Below, piece by piece: positions 17,047 to 26,105 of a stretch of DNA of 64,000 nt. This DNA comes from Enterobacter cloacae complex sp. ECNIH7 (lineage in GTDB: Bacteria; Pseudomonadota; Gammaproteobacteria; Enterobacterales; Enterobacteriaceae). A model generated the notes under the pieces. The model saw only the letters and a program-made list of their open reading frames with translations. It searched no databases and was not told the DNA's origin. Each line of letters opens with the position of its first letter. Within the stretch, counting starts at the first letter, position 1. The stretch spans positions 4,836,001-4,900,000 of the forward strand of contig NZ_CP017990.1 in assembly GCF_002208095.1 (NCBI RefSeq). Reading direction: 5' to 3'. The position numbers and the translations under genes are program-made.

Positions 17047-17984
17047 TGGGGGGCAAAGACGTAGTACTGGTTACCGGTAGCGACCTGGCGGAGCAGGCCA
17101 TGGTGATGTTGCAGGGCTTTGAGGTAGTGTTTGCTGGCCGCCAGCCCACAGAAGATGACCTGATCGCGCTGTGTGAACGACACAATCCTGTGGCAATCCT
17201 GGTACGTTACGGCAGGATCACCGCGAAGGTCATGGATGCGGCTCCGGCTCTGCAGGTTATTTCCAAGCACGGAAGCGGGATCGATGTGATAGACCAGGAG
17301 GCAGCGGCCGAGCGCAACATCGCCGTCCGCTCTGCGCCTGGCGCAAACGCGGCGGCAGTGGCTGAACATACCTGGGCGCTGATCCTCGCCTGCGCAAAGT
17401 CAGTGGTGCCTCTGGACAAGCGGCTGCGAGACGGGCACTGGGATAAGGCGACGCATAAATCCATTGAGCTGGAGGGCTTAACGTTAGGGCTAATTGGGTT
17501 GGGCGCTATCGGCTCGCGCGTGGCGACTATTGGTCACGCTTTCGGCATGAAGGTGCTGGCTTACGATCCCTATGCTAAGACCATGCCTGCCCTGTGCGAA
17601 CGCGCAGAAACGCTGAACGGACTTCTTTCCCGTTCCGATGTTATCTCTTTGCACTGTCCGCTGACCGATGAGAATCGGGGAATGATCAATAGCCAGACGC
17701 TTGCACACTGCAAGCGGAACGCCATTCTGGTCAATACGGCACGCGGCGGACTGATCCACAGTGAATCGTTACTGGCGGCGCTCCGGGATGGCACGCTGCA
17801 CAGCGCGGCGCTGGACAGCTTTCCCCACGAGCCGCTGACGGCGCCGCACCTCTGGCAGTCCGAAGAAAACGTGGTTATTTCACCGCATATTGGCGGCGTT
17901 ACCGCAGCGTCATATATCAGGATGGGAACCGTGGCCGCGAGCAATATTCTGGCCGTGACGGACGCAACCACCGTCAGCTCGTAA
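17046..17984 (+). CDS. D-isomer-specific 2-hydroxyacid dehydrogenase
   Basis: A 312-residue NAD(P)-dependent dehydrogenase of the phosphoglycerate/hydroxypyruvate reductase family. It has LGLIGLGAIGSRVA as the Rossmann motif, substrate-binding KHGSGIDVIDQEAA, the catalytic Arg region LVNTARGGLIHSESL, and the His region ISPHIGGVT. The start ATG overlaps the stop of the aldolase-like gene (TGATG), so the two are translationally coupled and probably act in one pathway on a 2-oxo or 2-hydroxy acid. A GTG at 17043 is an alternative start. Exact substrate unknown. Confidence 0.85.
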   Translation: MGGKDVVLVTGSDLAEQAMVMLQGFEVVFAGRQPTEDDLIALCERHNPVAILVRYGRITAKVMDAAPALQVISKHGSGIDVIDQEAAAERNIAVRSAPGANAAAVAEHTWALILACAKSVVPLDKRLRDGHWDKATHKSIELEGLTLGLIGLGAIGSRVATIGHAFGMKVLAYDPYAKTMPALCERAETLNGLLSRSDVISLHCPLTDENRGMINSQTLAHCKRNAILVNTARGGLIHSESLLAALRDGTLHSAALDSFPHEPLTAPHLWQSEENVVISPHIGGVTAASYIRMGTVAASNILAVTDATTVSS

Positions 17985-18016
17985 AGCCAACCGCGACGAG
18001 TGGCAGCGCGCTTATG

Positions 18017-19213
18017 TCACTTGTCTTCTGCCAGCGCCTGAGCACACGCCCAGGCACTTGCCCATGCCCACTGGAAGTTGTAGCCGCCGAGCCAGCCGGT
18101 CACATCCATCACTTCGCCAATAAAATAGAGCCCCGGCACGTTGCGCGCTTCCATGGTGCGGGACGAGAGCTCATTCGTGTCAACCCCGCCCAGCGTGACT
18201 TCCGCGGTTCGGTAGCCTTCGGTGCCGTTTGGCTGAACGCGCCAGTTTGTCAGGGTCTCTACCAGCGTTTCCTGCTCGCGGCTATTCAACTGCTTAAGCG
18301 ACACGTCCGGGATCTGCCCCAGCGCCTGCAAACATTCCACCAGACGTTTTGGCAGCTGCATTGCCAGGGTGTTTTTCAGGCTTTGATTTGGGTGCGCGGT
18401 ACGCTGCTCGTTAAGAAAAGCATCCAGATCGAACTCCGGAAGCAGGTTAACCGTGACGAACTCACCCGGCTGCCAGTAGCTGGAGATTTGCAGTACCGCC
18501 GGGCCGGAAAGACCGCGATGGGTAAAGAGCAGGTTTTCACGGAACACCGTCCCGTCTTCGGCGGTAATGACCGAGGGAACAGACACGCCAGACAGCGTCT
18601 GGAGCTGTTCAAGAAGCGGTTTATGTAAGGTAAACGGCACCAGCCCGGCGCGAGTGGGCAAGACTTTAAGGCCAAACTGTTCGGCAATCTTATAGCCGAA
18701 CGGGGAGGCGCCCAGCCCCGGCATCGACAGGCCGCCGCTGGCGATCACCAGGCTGTTTGCGCTGACGGTTTCACCGTTCAGCTGCAGCGTATAGCCCTGG
18801 TCGTCGCGGGCGACCTCCAGCACTTCCGTGCGCAGGCGCATGACGACGCCGCCCTTCTCGCACTCGGCCACCAGCATATCGACAATCTGCTGCGCGGAGT
18901 CGTCGCAGAACAGCTGTCCCAGCGTCTTCTCATGCCATGCGATGCCGTGCTTGCCCACGAGATCGATAAAATCCCATTGTGTGTAGCGCGCCAGCGCAGA
19001 TTTACAAAAATGACGGTTTTGGCTCAAATAGGCCGCGGGTTCAACATACAGATTAGTAAAGTTGCAGCGCCCGCCGCCGGACATCAGGATCTTACGGCCG
19101 GGCTTTTTACCGTTATCCAGCAGCAGTACGCGACGACCCGCCTGTCCGGCCATTGCCGCACAAAACATACCCGCCGCACCGGCGCCAATTACCACGGCAT
19201 CAAACCTTTCCAC
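18017..19213 (-). CDS. yhiN: FAD/NAD(P)-binding flavoprotein YhiN (HI0933 family)
   Basis: A predicted flavin-dependent oxidoreductase of unknown substrate. It begins VERFDAVVIGAGAAGMFCAA (dinucleotide-binding GxGxxG), continues with KKPGRKILMSGGGRCNFTN and ends with GEVMDVTGWLGGYNFQWA, closely matching E. coli YhiN. I chose the GTG at 19213, which has AAAGAGGG upstream and gives 398 residues against 400 in E. coli. A longer ATG frame begins at 19267. The gene is next to pitA in the same divergent arrangement as E. coli. Confidence 0.88.
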   Translation of the reverse strand: MERFDAVVIGAGAAGMFCAAMAGQAGRRVLLLDNGKKPGRKILMSGGGRCNFTNLYVEPAAYLSQNRHFCKSALARYTQWDFIDLVGKHGIAWHEKTLGQLFCDDSAQQIVDMLVAECEKGGVVMRLRTEVLEVARDDQGYTLQLNGETVSANSLVIASGGLSMPGLGASPFGYKIAEQFGLKVLPTRAGLVPFTLHKPLLEQLQTLSGVSVPSVITAEDGTVFRENLLFTHRGLSGPAVLQISSYWQPGEFVTVNLLPEFDLDAFLNEQRTAHPNQSLKNTLAMQLPKRLVECLQALGQIPDVSLKQLNSREQETLVETLTNWRVQPNGTEGYRTAEVTLGGVDTNELSSRTMEARNVPGLYFIGEVMDVTGWLGGYNFQWAWASAWACAQALAEDK

Positions 19214-19441
19214 GTCAAAACCCTCTTTGTTAACTGCCGCGGATTGTAAAGTTTCCTCTGTGGTCACACCAGCGTAAAAAGATATTACAAAGGCATTCCA
19301 TTGAAATTTAAAGAATATCCTTTATGAGGCATTTCTCAAATCAGGTGGTATGTCAAAAAAAGTCTATATTTCACTTTGCCCGCCGCGCATTTGTCCTGGA
19401 TAATGCGCCGCGTTCATGTCCTCAAAATGGCGTAACGTCCT

Positions 19442-20941
19442 ATGCTACATTTGTTTGCCGGCCTGGATTTACATACCGGGCTTTTATTATTGCTTGCTCT
19501 GGTTTTTGTACTGTTTTACGAAGCGATCAACGGCTTCCACGACACTGCAAACGCAGTAGCGACGGTTATCTACACTCGCGCAATGCGATCGCAGCTTGCG
19601 GTTGTTATGGCGGCGGTATTTAACTTTTTTGGTGTTCTCCTGGGCGGGCTGAGCGTTGCGTATGCCATCGTGCATATGCTGCCAACGGATCTGCTGCTTA
19701 ACGTTAGTTCTGGCCATGGCCTCGCTATGGTGTTCTCAATGCTGCTTGCTGCAATTATCTGGAACCTCGGTACCTGGTATTTTGGCCTGCCTGCATCCAG
19801 TTCTCACACGCTCATCGGCGCGATTATCGGCATCGGGTTAACCAACGCCCTGATGACCGGGACATCGGTTGTTGATGCGCTGAACCTGCCTAAAGTACTG
19901 GGCATTTTCGGCTCCCTGATCATCTCCCCTATCGTGGGTCTGGTCGTTGCAGGTGGCTTGATTTTCATCCTGCGTCGCTACTGGAGCAACACGAAAAAAC
20001 GTGCGCGTATCCACCTGACGCCAGCAGAGCGTGAGAAGAAAGACGGCAAGAAAAAGCCGCCGTTCTGGACGCGTATCGCCCTGATCATTTCTGCTATCGG
20101 CGTGGCCTTCTCACACGGCGCGAACGACGGGCAGAAAGGCATTGGTCTGGTGATGCTGGTTCTGATCGGCGTCGCACCGGCAGGCTTCGTGGTGAACATG
20201 AACGCCTCTGGTTACGAAATCACCCGTACCCGCGATGCGGTCAACAACGTTGAAACCTATTTCCAGCAGCATCCTGACCTGCTGAAAAAAGCGACCGGCG
20301 TTGATCAATTGATCCCTTCTCCGGAAGCAGGTGCAACCACCGCGCCTGGCGAATTCCACTGCCATCCAGCTAACGCGATTAACGCGCTGGAACGCGCCAA
20401 GGGCATGCTGGGCGACATCGAAAGCTACGACAAACTGGCCGTTGAACAGCGTGGTCAGCTGCGTCGTATCATGCTCTGCATCTCTGACGTGACCGATAAA
20501 GTCGCGAAGCTGCCAGAGGTGAATGGTGACGACAAACGTCTGCTGAAGAAACTGAAAAGCGATATGCTCAACACCATTGAGTACGCGCCAATCTGGATCA
20601 TCATGGCCGTCGCGCTGGCACTCGGTATTGGTACGATGATTGGCTGGCGTCGTGTGGCGACCACCATCGGCGAGAAGATCGGTAAGAAAGGCATGACCTA
20701 TGCGCAGGGTATGTCCGCGCAGATGACGGCGGCAGTGTCTATCGGTCTGGCGAGCTACACCGGTATGCCAGTATCCACCACCCACGTACTCTCCTCGTCC
20801 GTGGCAGGTACCATGATTGTTGACGGCGGCGGTCTGCAGCGCAAAACCGTGACCAACATTCTGATGGCCTGGGTGTTTACACTCCCGGCATCCATCCTGC
20901 TGTCTGGCGGTTTGTACTGGATTTCGCTGAAGCTGATTTAA
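19442..20941 (+). CDS. pitA: low-affinity inorganic phosphate transporter PitA
   Basis: Inner-membrane proton symporter for metal-phosphate complexes. The 499-residue protein matches E. coli PitA over its length. The duplicated PiT signatures are visible: [23 protein letters not shown] in the first half, and [22 protein letters not shown] with [19 protein letters not shown] in the second, on either side of a long charged cytoplasmic loop. It is monocistronic with a strong terminator at 20962-20991. The 228-base gap before it, divergent to yhiN, holds its promoter. Confidence 0.96.
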   Translation: MLHLFAGLDLHTGLLLLLALVFVLFYEAINGFHDTANAVATVIYTRAMRSQLAVVMAAVFNFFGVLLGGLSVAYAIVHMLPTDLLLNVSSGHGLAMVFSMLLAAIIWNLGTWYFGLPASSSHTLIGAIIGIGLTNALMTGTSVVDALNLPKVLGIFGSLIISPIVGLVVAGGLIFILRRYWSNTKKRARIHLTPAEREKKDGKKKPPFWTRIALIISAIGVAFSHGANDGQKGIGLVMLVLIGVAPAGFVVNMNASGYEITRTRDAVNNVETYFQQHPDLLKKATGVDQLIPSPEAGATTAPGEFHCHPANAINALERAKGMLGDIESYDKLAVEQRGQLRRIMLCISDVTDKVAKLPEVNGDDKRLLKKLKSDMLNTIEYAPIWIIMAVALALGIGTMIGWRRVATTIGEKIGKKGMTYAQGMSAQMTAAVSIGLASYTGMPVSTTHVLSSSVAGTMIVDGGGLQRKTVTNILMAWVFTLPASILLSGGLYWISLKLI

Positions 20942-20961
20942 TCGGTTGAAGGCGATAAAAA

Positions 20962-20991
20962 AGCGGGTCAGGAAACTGACCCGCTTTTTTT
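20962..20991 (+). terminator. rho-independent terminator of pitA
   Basis: AGCGGGTCAG and CTGACCCGCT form a 10-base stem with a GAAA loop, followed by a run of seven T. An A-run before the stem means it may work in both directions. Confidence 0.92.
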
Positions 20992-21116
20992 ATGGCTGCT
21001 ATTTGCCATGAGGTGTTTGATAACATGAGGATTTTCTGAACATTTTTTGCTCAATTTCAAAACACAGAAAAAACTATCATGGCGGCCAGAAGATAAATCC
21101 AGACAAAGGAGAATGT

Positions 21117-21506
21117 ATGGCTTCTGTCCCTATCTCAGGACCGGGTTCAATCGTTATAGCGAACAATATGCGTGAGGCACGCCTTAACGGAATGTCACGC
21201 AATATGGCCACGCCCTCAACGTATTATTGGTTCTACCAAAAAGTCCGAAATGGCGGTCCCTGGGATTATAAAAAATTCGACCCTTATTTTGCTGCATTTG
21301 GTAACTTCAACTTCGGAGCCGCAGGTACTGCGGCAGGTATCCCTGCAAACATCCTTCTTATGGGCGCAGGCTGGGCTCAAGGCCGGGCAGGTACCTCAAA
21401 ACCGGAATGGGGAAAATGGTACGAAAAGCCGCCTTACGGAGACGACCCAACGGACCAACGCAACATCAGAGAAGGAATAGACTATGCCATTCAAAACGGC
21501 TATTAA
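21117..21506 (+). CDS. probable polymorphic toxin type 44 domain protein (Ntox44-like)
   Basis: A 129-residue protein with no signal peptide or membrane segment. From about residue 36 it shows the pattern I recognise as the type-44 polymorphic toxin domain: FYQKVRNGGPWDYKK, then FGNFNFGAAGTAAGIP, LLMGAGWAQGRAGTS, and PPYGDDPTDQRNIREGI. The domain fills nearly the whole protein, so no delivery module (Rhs, PAAR, VgrG, CdiA) is attached. It overlaps the next gene by 23 bases, as expected for an effector-immunity pair. It sits between pitA and uspB, where E. coli K-12 has nothing. The family call is from memory of the motif pattern. The start has AAAGGAG at good spacing. Confidence 0.65.
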   Translation: MASVPISGPGSIVIANNMREARLNGMSRNMATPSTYYWFYQKVRNGGPWDYKKFDPYFAAFGNFNFGAAGTAAGIPANILLMGAGWAQGRAGTSKPEWGKWYEKPPYGDDPTDQRNIREGIDYAIQNGY

Positions 21507-21891
21507 ATGGATTCATCGCCTTGTTACCGCTTCACTTCTGGTGCTGGTCATTGGATTTCTCTGGTTAAACCATCAGCCCAATCAGCGAAATAGCGATGAG
21601 CTACAGCGCGCTTATAAATTATCCGATAGCGTCTGGCTCTATATGACCGTGAACAATCAGGGCGGCACAACCGTACCACCAATCTACCGTTATTATCTCT
21701 CGGGGGCGCTTGCAGGGAAAGACACTGATATTATCCATCAGCTTGCTATGAAGTATCCGGTAATCGAAGGTACAGGCACGATAACCTCGGCCAGTATTGA
21801 TACAAGCGGGGAAGTGAACATTGCCTATAGCGGAAAGGTTATTTCGATTGAGAACAATATCTCCAGTCTCCGGTTCTCAGTTAAGCCCTGA
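21484..21891 (+). CDS. membrane-anchored protein, candidate immunity protein for the upstream toxin
   Basis: A 135-residue protein I do not recognise by family. It has one N-terminal membrane helix (LVTASLLVLVIGFLWL, residues about 12-27) preceded by basic residues, then a roughly 105-residue domain predicted to face the periplasm. That topology fits an immunity protein guarding the periplasm, but this is inferred from the 23-base overlap with the toxin gene. Its Shine-Dalgarno (GAAGGA) lies inside the toxin's last codons, coupling the two. Both genes look less GC-rich than pitA and uspA, which hints at acquisition. Confidence 0.6.
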   Translation: MPFKTAIKWIHRLVTASLLVLVIGFLWLNHQPNQRNSDELQRAYKLSDSVWLYMTVNNQGGTTVPPIYRYYLSGALAGKDTDIIHQLAMKYPVIEGTGTITSASIDTSGEVNIAYSGKVISIENNISSLRFSVKP

Positions 21892-21905
21892 GCCAGATGA
21901 AAGTA

Positions 21906-21925
21906 GGCGGGGCTTTCCCCGCCTG
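21906..21925. terminator. hairpin between the candidate immunity gene and uspB
   Basis: AGGCGGGG and CCCCGCCT form an 8-base perfect stem with a CTTT loop, between two convergent stops. There is no T-run, so termination efficiency is uncertain. Confidence 0.6.
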
Positions 21926-21934
21926 CTGTGATGC

Positions 21935-22270
21935 TCAGTGCCAAATCATCAATGCAATCATACTGACCACGACCAGCCCGCACAGGGCGCTGGTCAAAAT
22001 GAACTGACGACGCAGGCGCTCGCAGCGACGAATAAACTCTTCATCGTGATGATCGCGGTAGCGCTGGTAGTAGATGTATCCCACCAGACGCATCTGCTTG
22101 CTGGGCTGTCCATGCGAGGTGAAGAACCCTCCACCGTCCACATACTGATAAAGCAACGGATCGCAACCACGAAGTACCACTAACAGCGCACGTAACGATG
22201 AGAAGTAGCGCGCCATATTCACTATGCAAACCACGCATAACGCCCAAAACAATGCGACGGTGCTAATCAT
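21935..22270 (-). CDS. uspB: universal stress protein B
   Basis: Small inner-membrane protein with a helix at each end, important in E. coli for stationary-phase ethanol resistance and controlled there by sigma S. The 111-residue product from ATG 22270 is almost identical to E. coli UspB ([20 protein letters not shown] at the start, [18 protein letters not shown] at the end). GGAGG lies four bases before this ATG. It is divergent from uspA; the 283-base gap holds both promoters and no further gene that I can see. Confidence 0.95.
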   Translation of the reverse strand: MISTVALFWALCVVCIVNMARYFSSLRALLVVLRGCDPLLYQYVDGGGFFTSHGQPSKQMRLVGYIYYQRYRDHHDEEFIRRCERLRRQFILTSALCGLVVVSMIALMIWH

Positions 22271-22553
22271 ACATCCTCCCCGGCGTCCGCCCACGAAGCA
22301 AGGCTCCTGAGCTACCGCACCCCAATGCCCTGACAGACAGTTCAGTGAAAGAATGACCAGAAGTCGATCCGGTTCGCGTTTTAATATCCGAACGGCTCAT
22401 TTAATAGTGTAGGAGATCCGTTAATTTTTTTGCCACAAGGTTAATCGTTATCAACACCAAAGCTTGAAAAATATGTTTAACTGGGCCGTAATGAAAGTAT
22501 CAGACGACGGCATTCTCACTTAGTCATCGATAACTTAAGGAAGGAGTAACACT

Positions 22554-22991
22554 ATGGCTTACAAACACATTCTCATCGCGGTAGACCTCTCCCCTGAGAG
22601 CAAAGTGCTGGTTGATAAAGCGGTATCCATGGCACGTCCCTACAATGCGAAAGTTTCGCTGATTCACGTTGACGTGAATTACTCCGACCTCTACACCGGT
22701 CTGATCGACGTGAATCTTGGCGATATGCAGAAACGCATTTCCGAAGAGACTCACCATGCCCTGAGCGAACTCTCCACCAACGCGGGCTATCCAATTACCG
22801 AAACCCTTAGCGGCAGCGGCGATCTGGGCCAGGTGCTGGTTGATGCGATCAAGAAATACGATATGGACCTGGTGGTTTGCGGTCACCATCAGGACTTCTG
22901 GAGCAAGCTGATGTCTTCAGCGCGCCAGCTGATTAACACCGTTCACGTGGATATGCTGATTGTTCCACTGCGTGACGAAGAAGACGAATAA
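22554..22991 (+). CDS. uspA: universal stress protein A
   Basis: Cytoplasmic stress protein induced on growth arrest. The 145-residue protein matches E. coli Usp[21 protein letters not shown] at the N-terminus, then [20 protein letters not shown] and [20 protein letters not shown]. It lacks the ATP-binding GxxG/S pattern of the UspFG subgroup. A strong AAGGAAGGAG Shine-Dalgarno precedes the ATG. A REP element with a T-run at 23056-23090 serves as terminator. In E. coli the peptide transporter gene dtpB follows; here it is absent. Confidence 0.96.
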   Translation: MAYKHILIAVDLSPESKVLVDKAVSMARPYNAKVSLIHVDVNYSDLYTGLIDVNLGDMQKRISEETHHALSELSTNAGYPITETLSGSGDLGQVLVDAIKKYDMDLVVCGHHQDFWSKLMSSARQLINTVHVDMLIVPLRDEEDE

Positions 22992-23010
22992 GCGCGTTAA
23001 ATTCCCTTCA

Positions 23011-23037
23011 CCCTAACCCTCTCCTAAAGGGAGAGGG
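23011..23037. repeat. short hairpin repeat, copy 2
   Basis: CCCTCTCC (23017-23024) pairs with GGAGAGGG (23030-23037), preceded by CCCTAA. It is a diverged member of the family seen at 12081 and lies between convergent uspA and rsmJ. Confidence 0.8.
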
Positions 23038-23055
23038 GATAGATCGAGGACGCAG

Positions 23056-23090
23056 GCCGGGTAAGGCGAAGCCGCCACCCGGTTTTTTTT
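23056..23090. terminator. REP element acting as uspA terminator
   Basis: CCGGGT (23057-23062) and ACCCGG (23077-23082) form a stem around an inner GGC/GCC pair, directly followed by eight T. It is both a REP-type palindrome, like 12128-12157, and a rho-independent terminator for uspA. Its T-run abuts the end of rsmJ. Confidence 0.75.
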
Positions 23091-23841
23091 ATTCCGGCGT
23101 ACCCGGATAAATATCAAACCGGTGCCCTTTGGTGGTCACCGCGTTAGTGGTCGCAACGTTCGCCAGCGGCGGCGCATAGTCAGGGCGCTTCACCACCACC
23201 CGCTTCGTCGCCAGCTGGCGAGCCGGCGCCAGCAGGCCATCCGCATCCAGATCAGGCCCCACCAGAGACTGAAACACCCGCATCTCTTTCTTCACCAGCG
23301 CGCTTTTCTGCTTGTGCGGGAACATCGGGTCGAGATAGACCACCTGCGGGCGCGGGGTGATATCGGTCAGCACCGTCAGGCTCGAGGCATGAATCAGCTG
23401 CAATCGTTCCTGCAACCACGGCCCGATTTCCGGGTCCGCGTAGCCACGGCTCAGACCGTCGTCGAGCAGGGCTGCCACCACCGGATTGCGCTCCAGCATC
23501 CGCACGCGGCAGCCGACAGACGCCAGCACAAACGCATCGCGCCCCAGCCCCGCCGTGGCATCGACCACGTCCGGGAGGTAGCTCCCTTTGATGCCGACCG
23601 CTTTGGCCACCGCTTCGCCGCGACCGCCGCCGAACTTGCGCCGGTGCGCCATCGCGCCGCCGACAAAGTCGACGAAAATCCCGCCGAGCTTCGGTTCGTC
23701 GCGCTTGCGTAATTCGAGATGTTCCGGCGTCATCACCAGCGCCATCAGGTTTTCTTCATCGTGCTCCAGCCCCCAGCGGGCCGCCAGAACAGATAAGGCG
23801 CCGTCTCCGGCGCCTGTTTCATCAACTAAGCAGATCTTCAC
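23089..23841 (-). CDS. rsmJ: 16S rRNA (guanine1516-N2)-methyltransferase RsmJ
   Basis: SAM-dependent enzyme that methylates G1516 of 16S rRNA. The 250-residue product from GTG 23841 has the E. coli length. The SAM-binding motif is [20 protein letters not shown], and the catalytic region is [20 protein letters not shown] (DPMFP). A longer frame starting at 23883 overlaps the end of prlC and adds unrelated residues. It follows prlC by seven bases and is probably cotranscribed from the heat-shock promoter before prlC. Confidence 0.94.
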   Translation of the reverse strand: MKICLVDETGAGDGALSVLAARWGLEHDEENLMALVMTPEHLELRKRDEPKLGGIFVDFVGGAMAHRRKFGGGRGEAVAKAVGIKGSYLPDVVDATAGLGRDAFVLASVGCRVRMLERNPVVAALLDDGLSRGYADPEIGPWLQERLQLIHASSLTVLTDITPRPQVVYLDPMFPHKQKSALVKKEMRVFQSLVGPDLDADGLLAPARQLATKRVVVKRPDYAPPLANVATTNAVTTKGHRFDIYPGTPE

Positions 23842-23848
23842 GTAACAA

Positions 23849-25891
23849 TCAGCCTTTGATCCCGTAATGCTCAAGCATCGCATCCAGCTGCGGCTCGCGT
23901 CCGCGGAAGCGTTTGAACAGCACCATTGGCTCTTCAGACCCGCCGCGGGTCAGGATGTTATCGAGGAACGACTGGCCGGTTTCGCGGTTGAAGATCCCCT
24001 CTTCTTCGAAACGGGAGAAGGCATCTGCCGCCAGCACGTCGGCCCACAGGTAGCTGTAGTAGCCCGCCGCGTAGCCGCCTGCGAAGATGTGGCTGAAGGC
24101 ATGCGGGAAGCGGCCCCAGGTTGGCCCTGGAATAACGGCAACCTGCTTTTTAATCTCGGCCAGGGTCTCAAGGATTTTCGCGCCCTGCTCCGGGCTAAAC
24201 TCGGCGTGCAGGCGGAAATCGAACAGGCCGAACTCCAGCTGGCGCAGGATGAACATCGCCGCCTGGTAGTTTTTCGCCGCCAGCATTTTATCCAGCAGCT
24301 CTTTCGGCAGCGGCTCGCCGGTCTCATAGTGACCGGAGATAAACGCCAGCGCGTCCGGCTCCCAGCACCAGTTTTCCATAAACTGGCTTGGCAGCTCGAC
24401 GGCATCCCACGGCACGCCGCTGATACCGGCCACGCCTGCGGTTTCGATGCGGGTCAGCATATGGTGCAGACCATGACCAAACTCGTGGAACAGGGTAATC
24501 ACTTCGTCGTGGGTGAACAGCGCCGGTTTGCCGCTTACCGGACGGTTGAAGTTACAGGTCAGGTAGGCGACCGGCTTTTGCAGAGAACCGTCGGCTTTAC
24601 GCATCTGACCCACGCAGTCGTCCATCCACGCCCCGCCGCGCTTGTTCTCACGCGCGTAGAGATCGAGGTAGAAGCTGCCGCGCAGTTCGTTTTTCTCGTC
24701 ATATAGCTCGAAGAAACGCACGTCCGGGTGCCAGACGTCGATATCGGTACGCTCTTTGGCGGTGATGCCGTAGATGCGTTTTACCACTTCGAACAGGCCG
24801 TTAACGGCTTTGTTTTCCGGGAAGTACGGGCGCAGCTGCTCGTCGCTGATGCTGTAGAGGTGCTGCTTCTGTTTTTCGCTGTAGTACGCGATATCCCACG
24901 GCTGCAGCTCGTCCACGCCGAACTCGGCTTTCGCGAAGGCGCGCAGCTGGGCCAGCTCTTTCTCACCCTGCGGACGGGCGCGTTTCGCCAGATCGGTCAG
25001 GAAGTCGAGCACCTGCTGCGGGTTCTCCGCCATTTTGGTGGCGAGGGATTTATCGGCGTAGTTTTCGAAGCCCAGCAGCTGCGCCAGCTCGTGACGCAGG
25101 GCGAGGATTTCCGCCATTACCGGGCTGTTGTCCCACTTACCGGCATTCGGCCCCTGATCGGAGGCGCGGGTGCTGTACGCACGGTACATCTCTTCGCGCA
25201 GGGCCTGGTTGTCGCAGTAGGTCATCACCGGCAGATAGCTCGGGATATCCAGCGTTAACAGGAAACCGTCCTGCTCTTTCGCTTCAGCCTGGGCTTTTGC
25301 CGCCGCCAGCGCGCTTTCCGGCATACCGGAAAGCATAGCTTCGTCGGTAATCAGCTTCGTCCAGCCCATGGTGGCGTCGAGCACGTTGTTGCTGTACTGG
25401 TTGCCCAGCTCGGACAGGCGCGCGGCGATTTCGCCATAGCGGGTCTGCTTCTCTTTTGGCAGGCCAATCCCGGACAGCTCAAAATCACGCAGGGCGTTAT
25501 CGACCGATTTTTTCTGCGCCGTGCTCAGTTCGGCATAGTGGTCGCCGTCGCGCAGGTCGCGGTAGGCTTTGTACAGCCCTTCGTGCTGGCCGACCCAGGT
25601 GCTGTACTCAGAGAGCAGCGGCAGGGTCTGTTCGTAGGCTTCGCGCAGTTCCGGGCTGTTTTTTACCGAGTTCAGGTGGCTCACCGGGGAGAAGATACGT
25701 CCCAGCACGTCGTCCACTTCGGCCAGCGGCTGACACAGATTTTCCCAGGTGTACGGCGCGCCCTGCGCTACCACGCTTTCTACCGCCGCGCGGCAGTTGT
25801 CCAGCGATTGCGTAACGGCTGGAACCACATGCTCAGGGAGGATTTTAGAAAACGGCGGCAACGAAAAAGGCGTCAGTAATGGATTGGTCAT
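23849..25891 (-). CDS. prlC: oligopeptidase A
   Basis: Cytoplasmic M3-family zinc metallopeptidase that degrades oligopeptides, including cleaved signal peptides. The 680-residue protein matches the family length. The zinc motif [14 protein letters not shown] (HExxH) is present near residue 470, with a downstream conserved Glu region. I chose the ATG at 25891 ([13 protein letters not shown]), as in E. coli, rather than the frame from 25930. A sigma-32-type promoter lies about 70-90 bases upstream. Confidence 0.95.
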   Translation of the reverse strand: MTNPLLTPFSLPPFSKILPEHVVPAVTQSLDNCRAAVESVVAQGAPYTWENLCQPLAEVDDVLGRIFSPVSHLNSVKNSPELREAYEQTLPLLSEYSTWVGQHEGLYKAYRDLRDGDHYAELSTAQKKSVDNALRDFELSGIGLPKEKQTRYGEIAARLSELGNQYSNNVLDATMGWTKLITDEAMLSGMPESALAAAKAQAEAKEQDGFLLTLDIPSYLPVMTYCDNQALREEMYRAYSTRASDQGPNAGKWDNSPVMAEILALRHELAQLLGFENYADKSLATKMAENPQQVLDFLTDLAKRARPQGEKELAQLRAFAKAEFGVDELQPWDIAYYSEKQKQHLYSISDEQLRPYFPENKAVNGLFEVVKRIYGITAKERTDIDVWHPDVRFFELYDEKNELRGSFYLDLYARENKRGGAWMDDCVGQMRKADGSLQKPVAYLTCNFNRPVSGKPALFTHDEVITLFHEFGHGLHHMLTRIETAGVAGISGVPWDAVELPSQFMENWCWEPDALAFISGHYETGEPLPKELLDKMLAAKNYQAAMFILRQLEFGLFDFRLHAEFSPEQGAKILETLAEIKKQVAVIPGPTWGRFPHAFSHIFAGGYAAGYYSYLWADVLAADAFSRFEEEGIFNRETGQSFLDNILTRGGSEEPMVLFKRFRGREPQLDAMLEHYGIKG

Positions 25892-25956
25892 AAACGCTGT
25901 CCTGTTGAAATAGGTGAATGAAGCGCGCATCCGGCGCTGTGCATATGGGATCTAGA

Positions 25957-25982
25957 ATGGGGTTAAGTGTAGAGGATTTCAA
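25957..25982 (-). promoter_or_regulatory. sigma-32 (heat-shock) promoter of prlC-rsmJ
   Basis: On the minus strand TTGAAA (25982-25977) and CCCCAT (25962-25957) are separated by 14 bases. This fits the sigma-32 consensus CTTGAAA-N11-16-CCCCATNT closely. prlC is a known heat-shock gene in E. coli, which supports the call. Confidence 0.75.
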
Positions 25983-26105
25983 TGCCGGACGTTGCGCTTT
26001 CGCGGCAGTGGAAACTTTTCTGTATACTGTGGCGATACGCTCTATTTTTGCCCGATGGCGCTACGCTAATCGGGTCTACGTTTACTACCTGGAACACATT
26101 CATCC

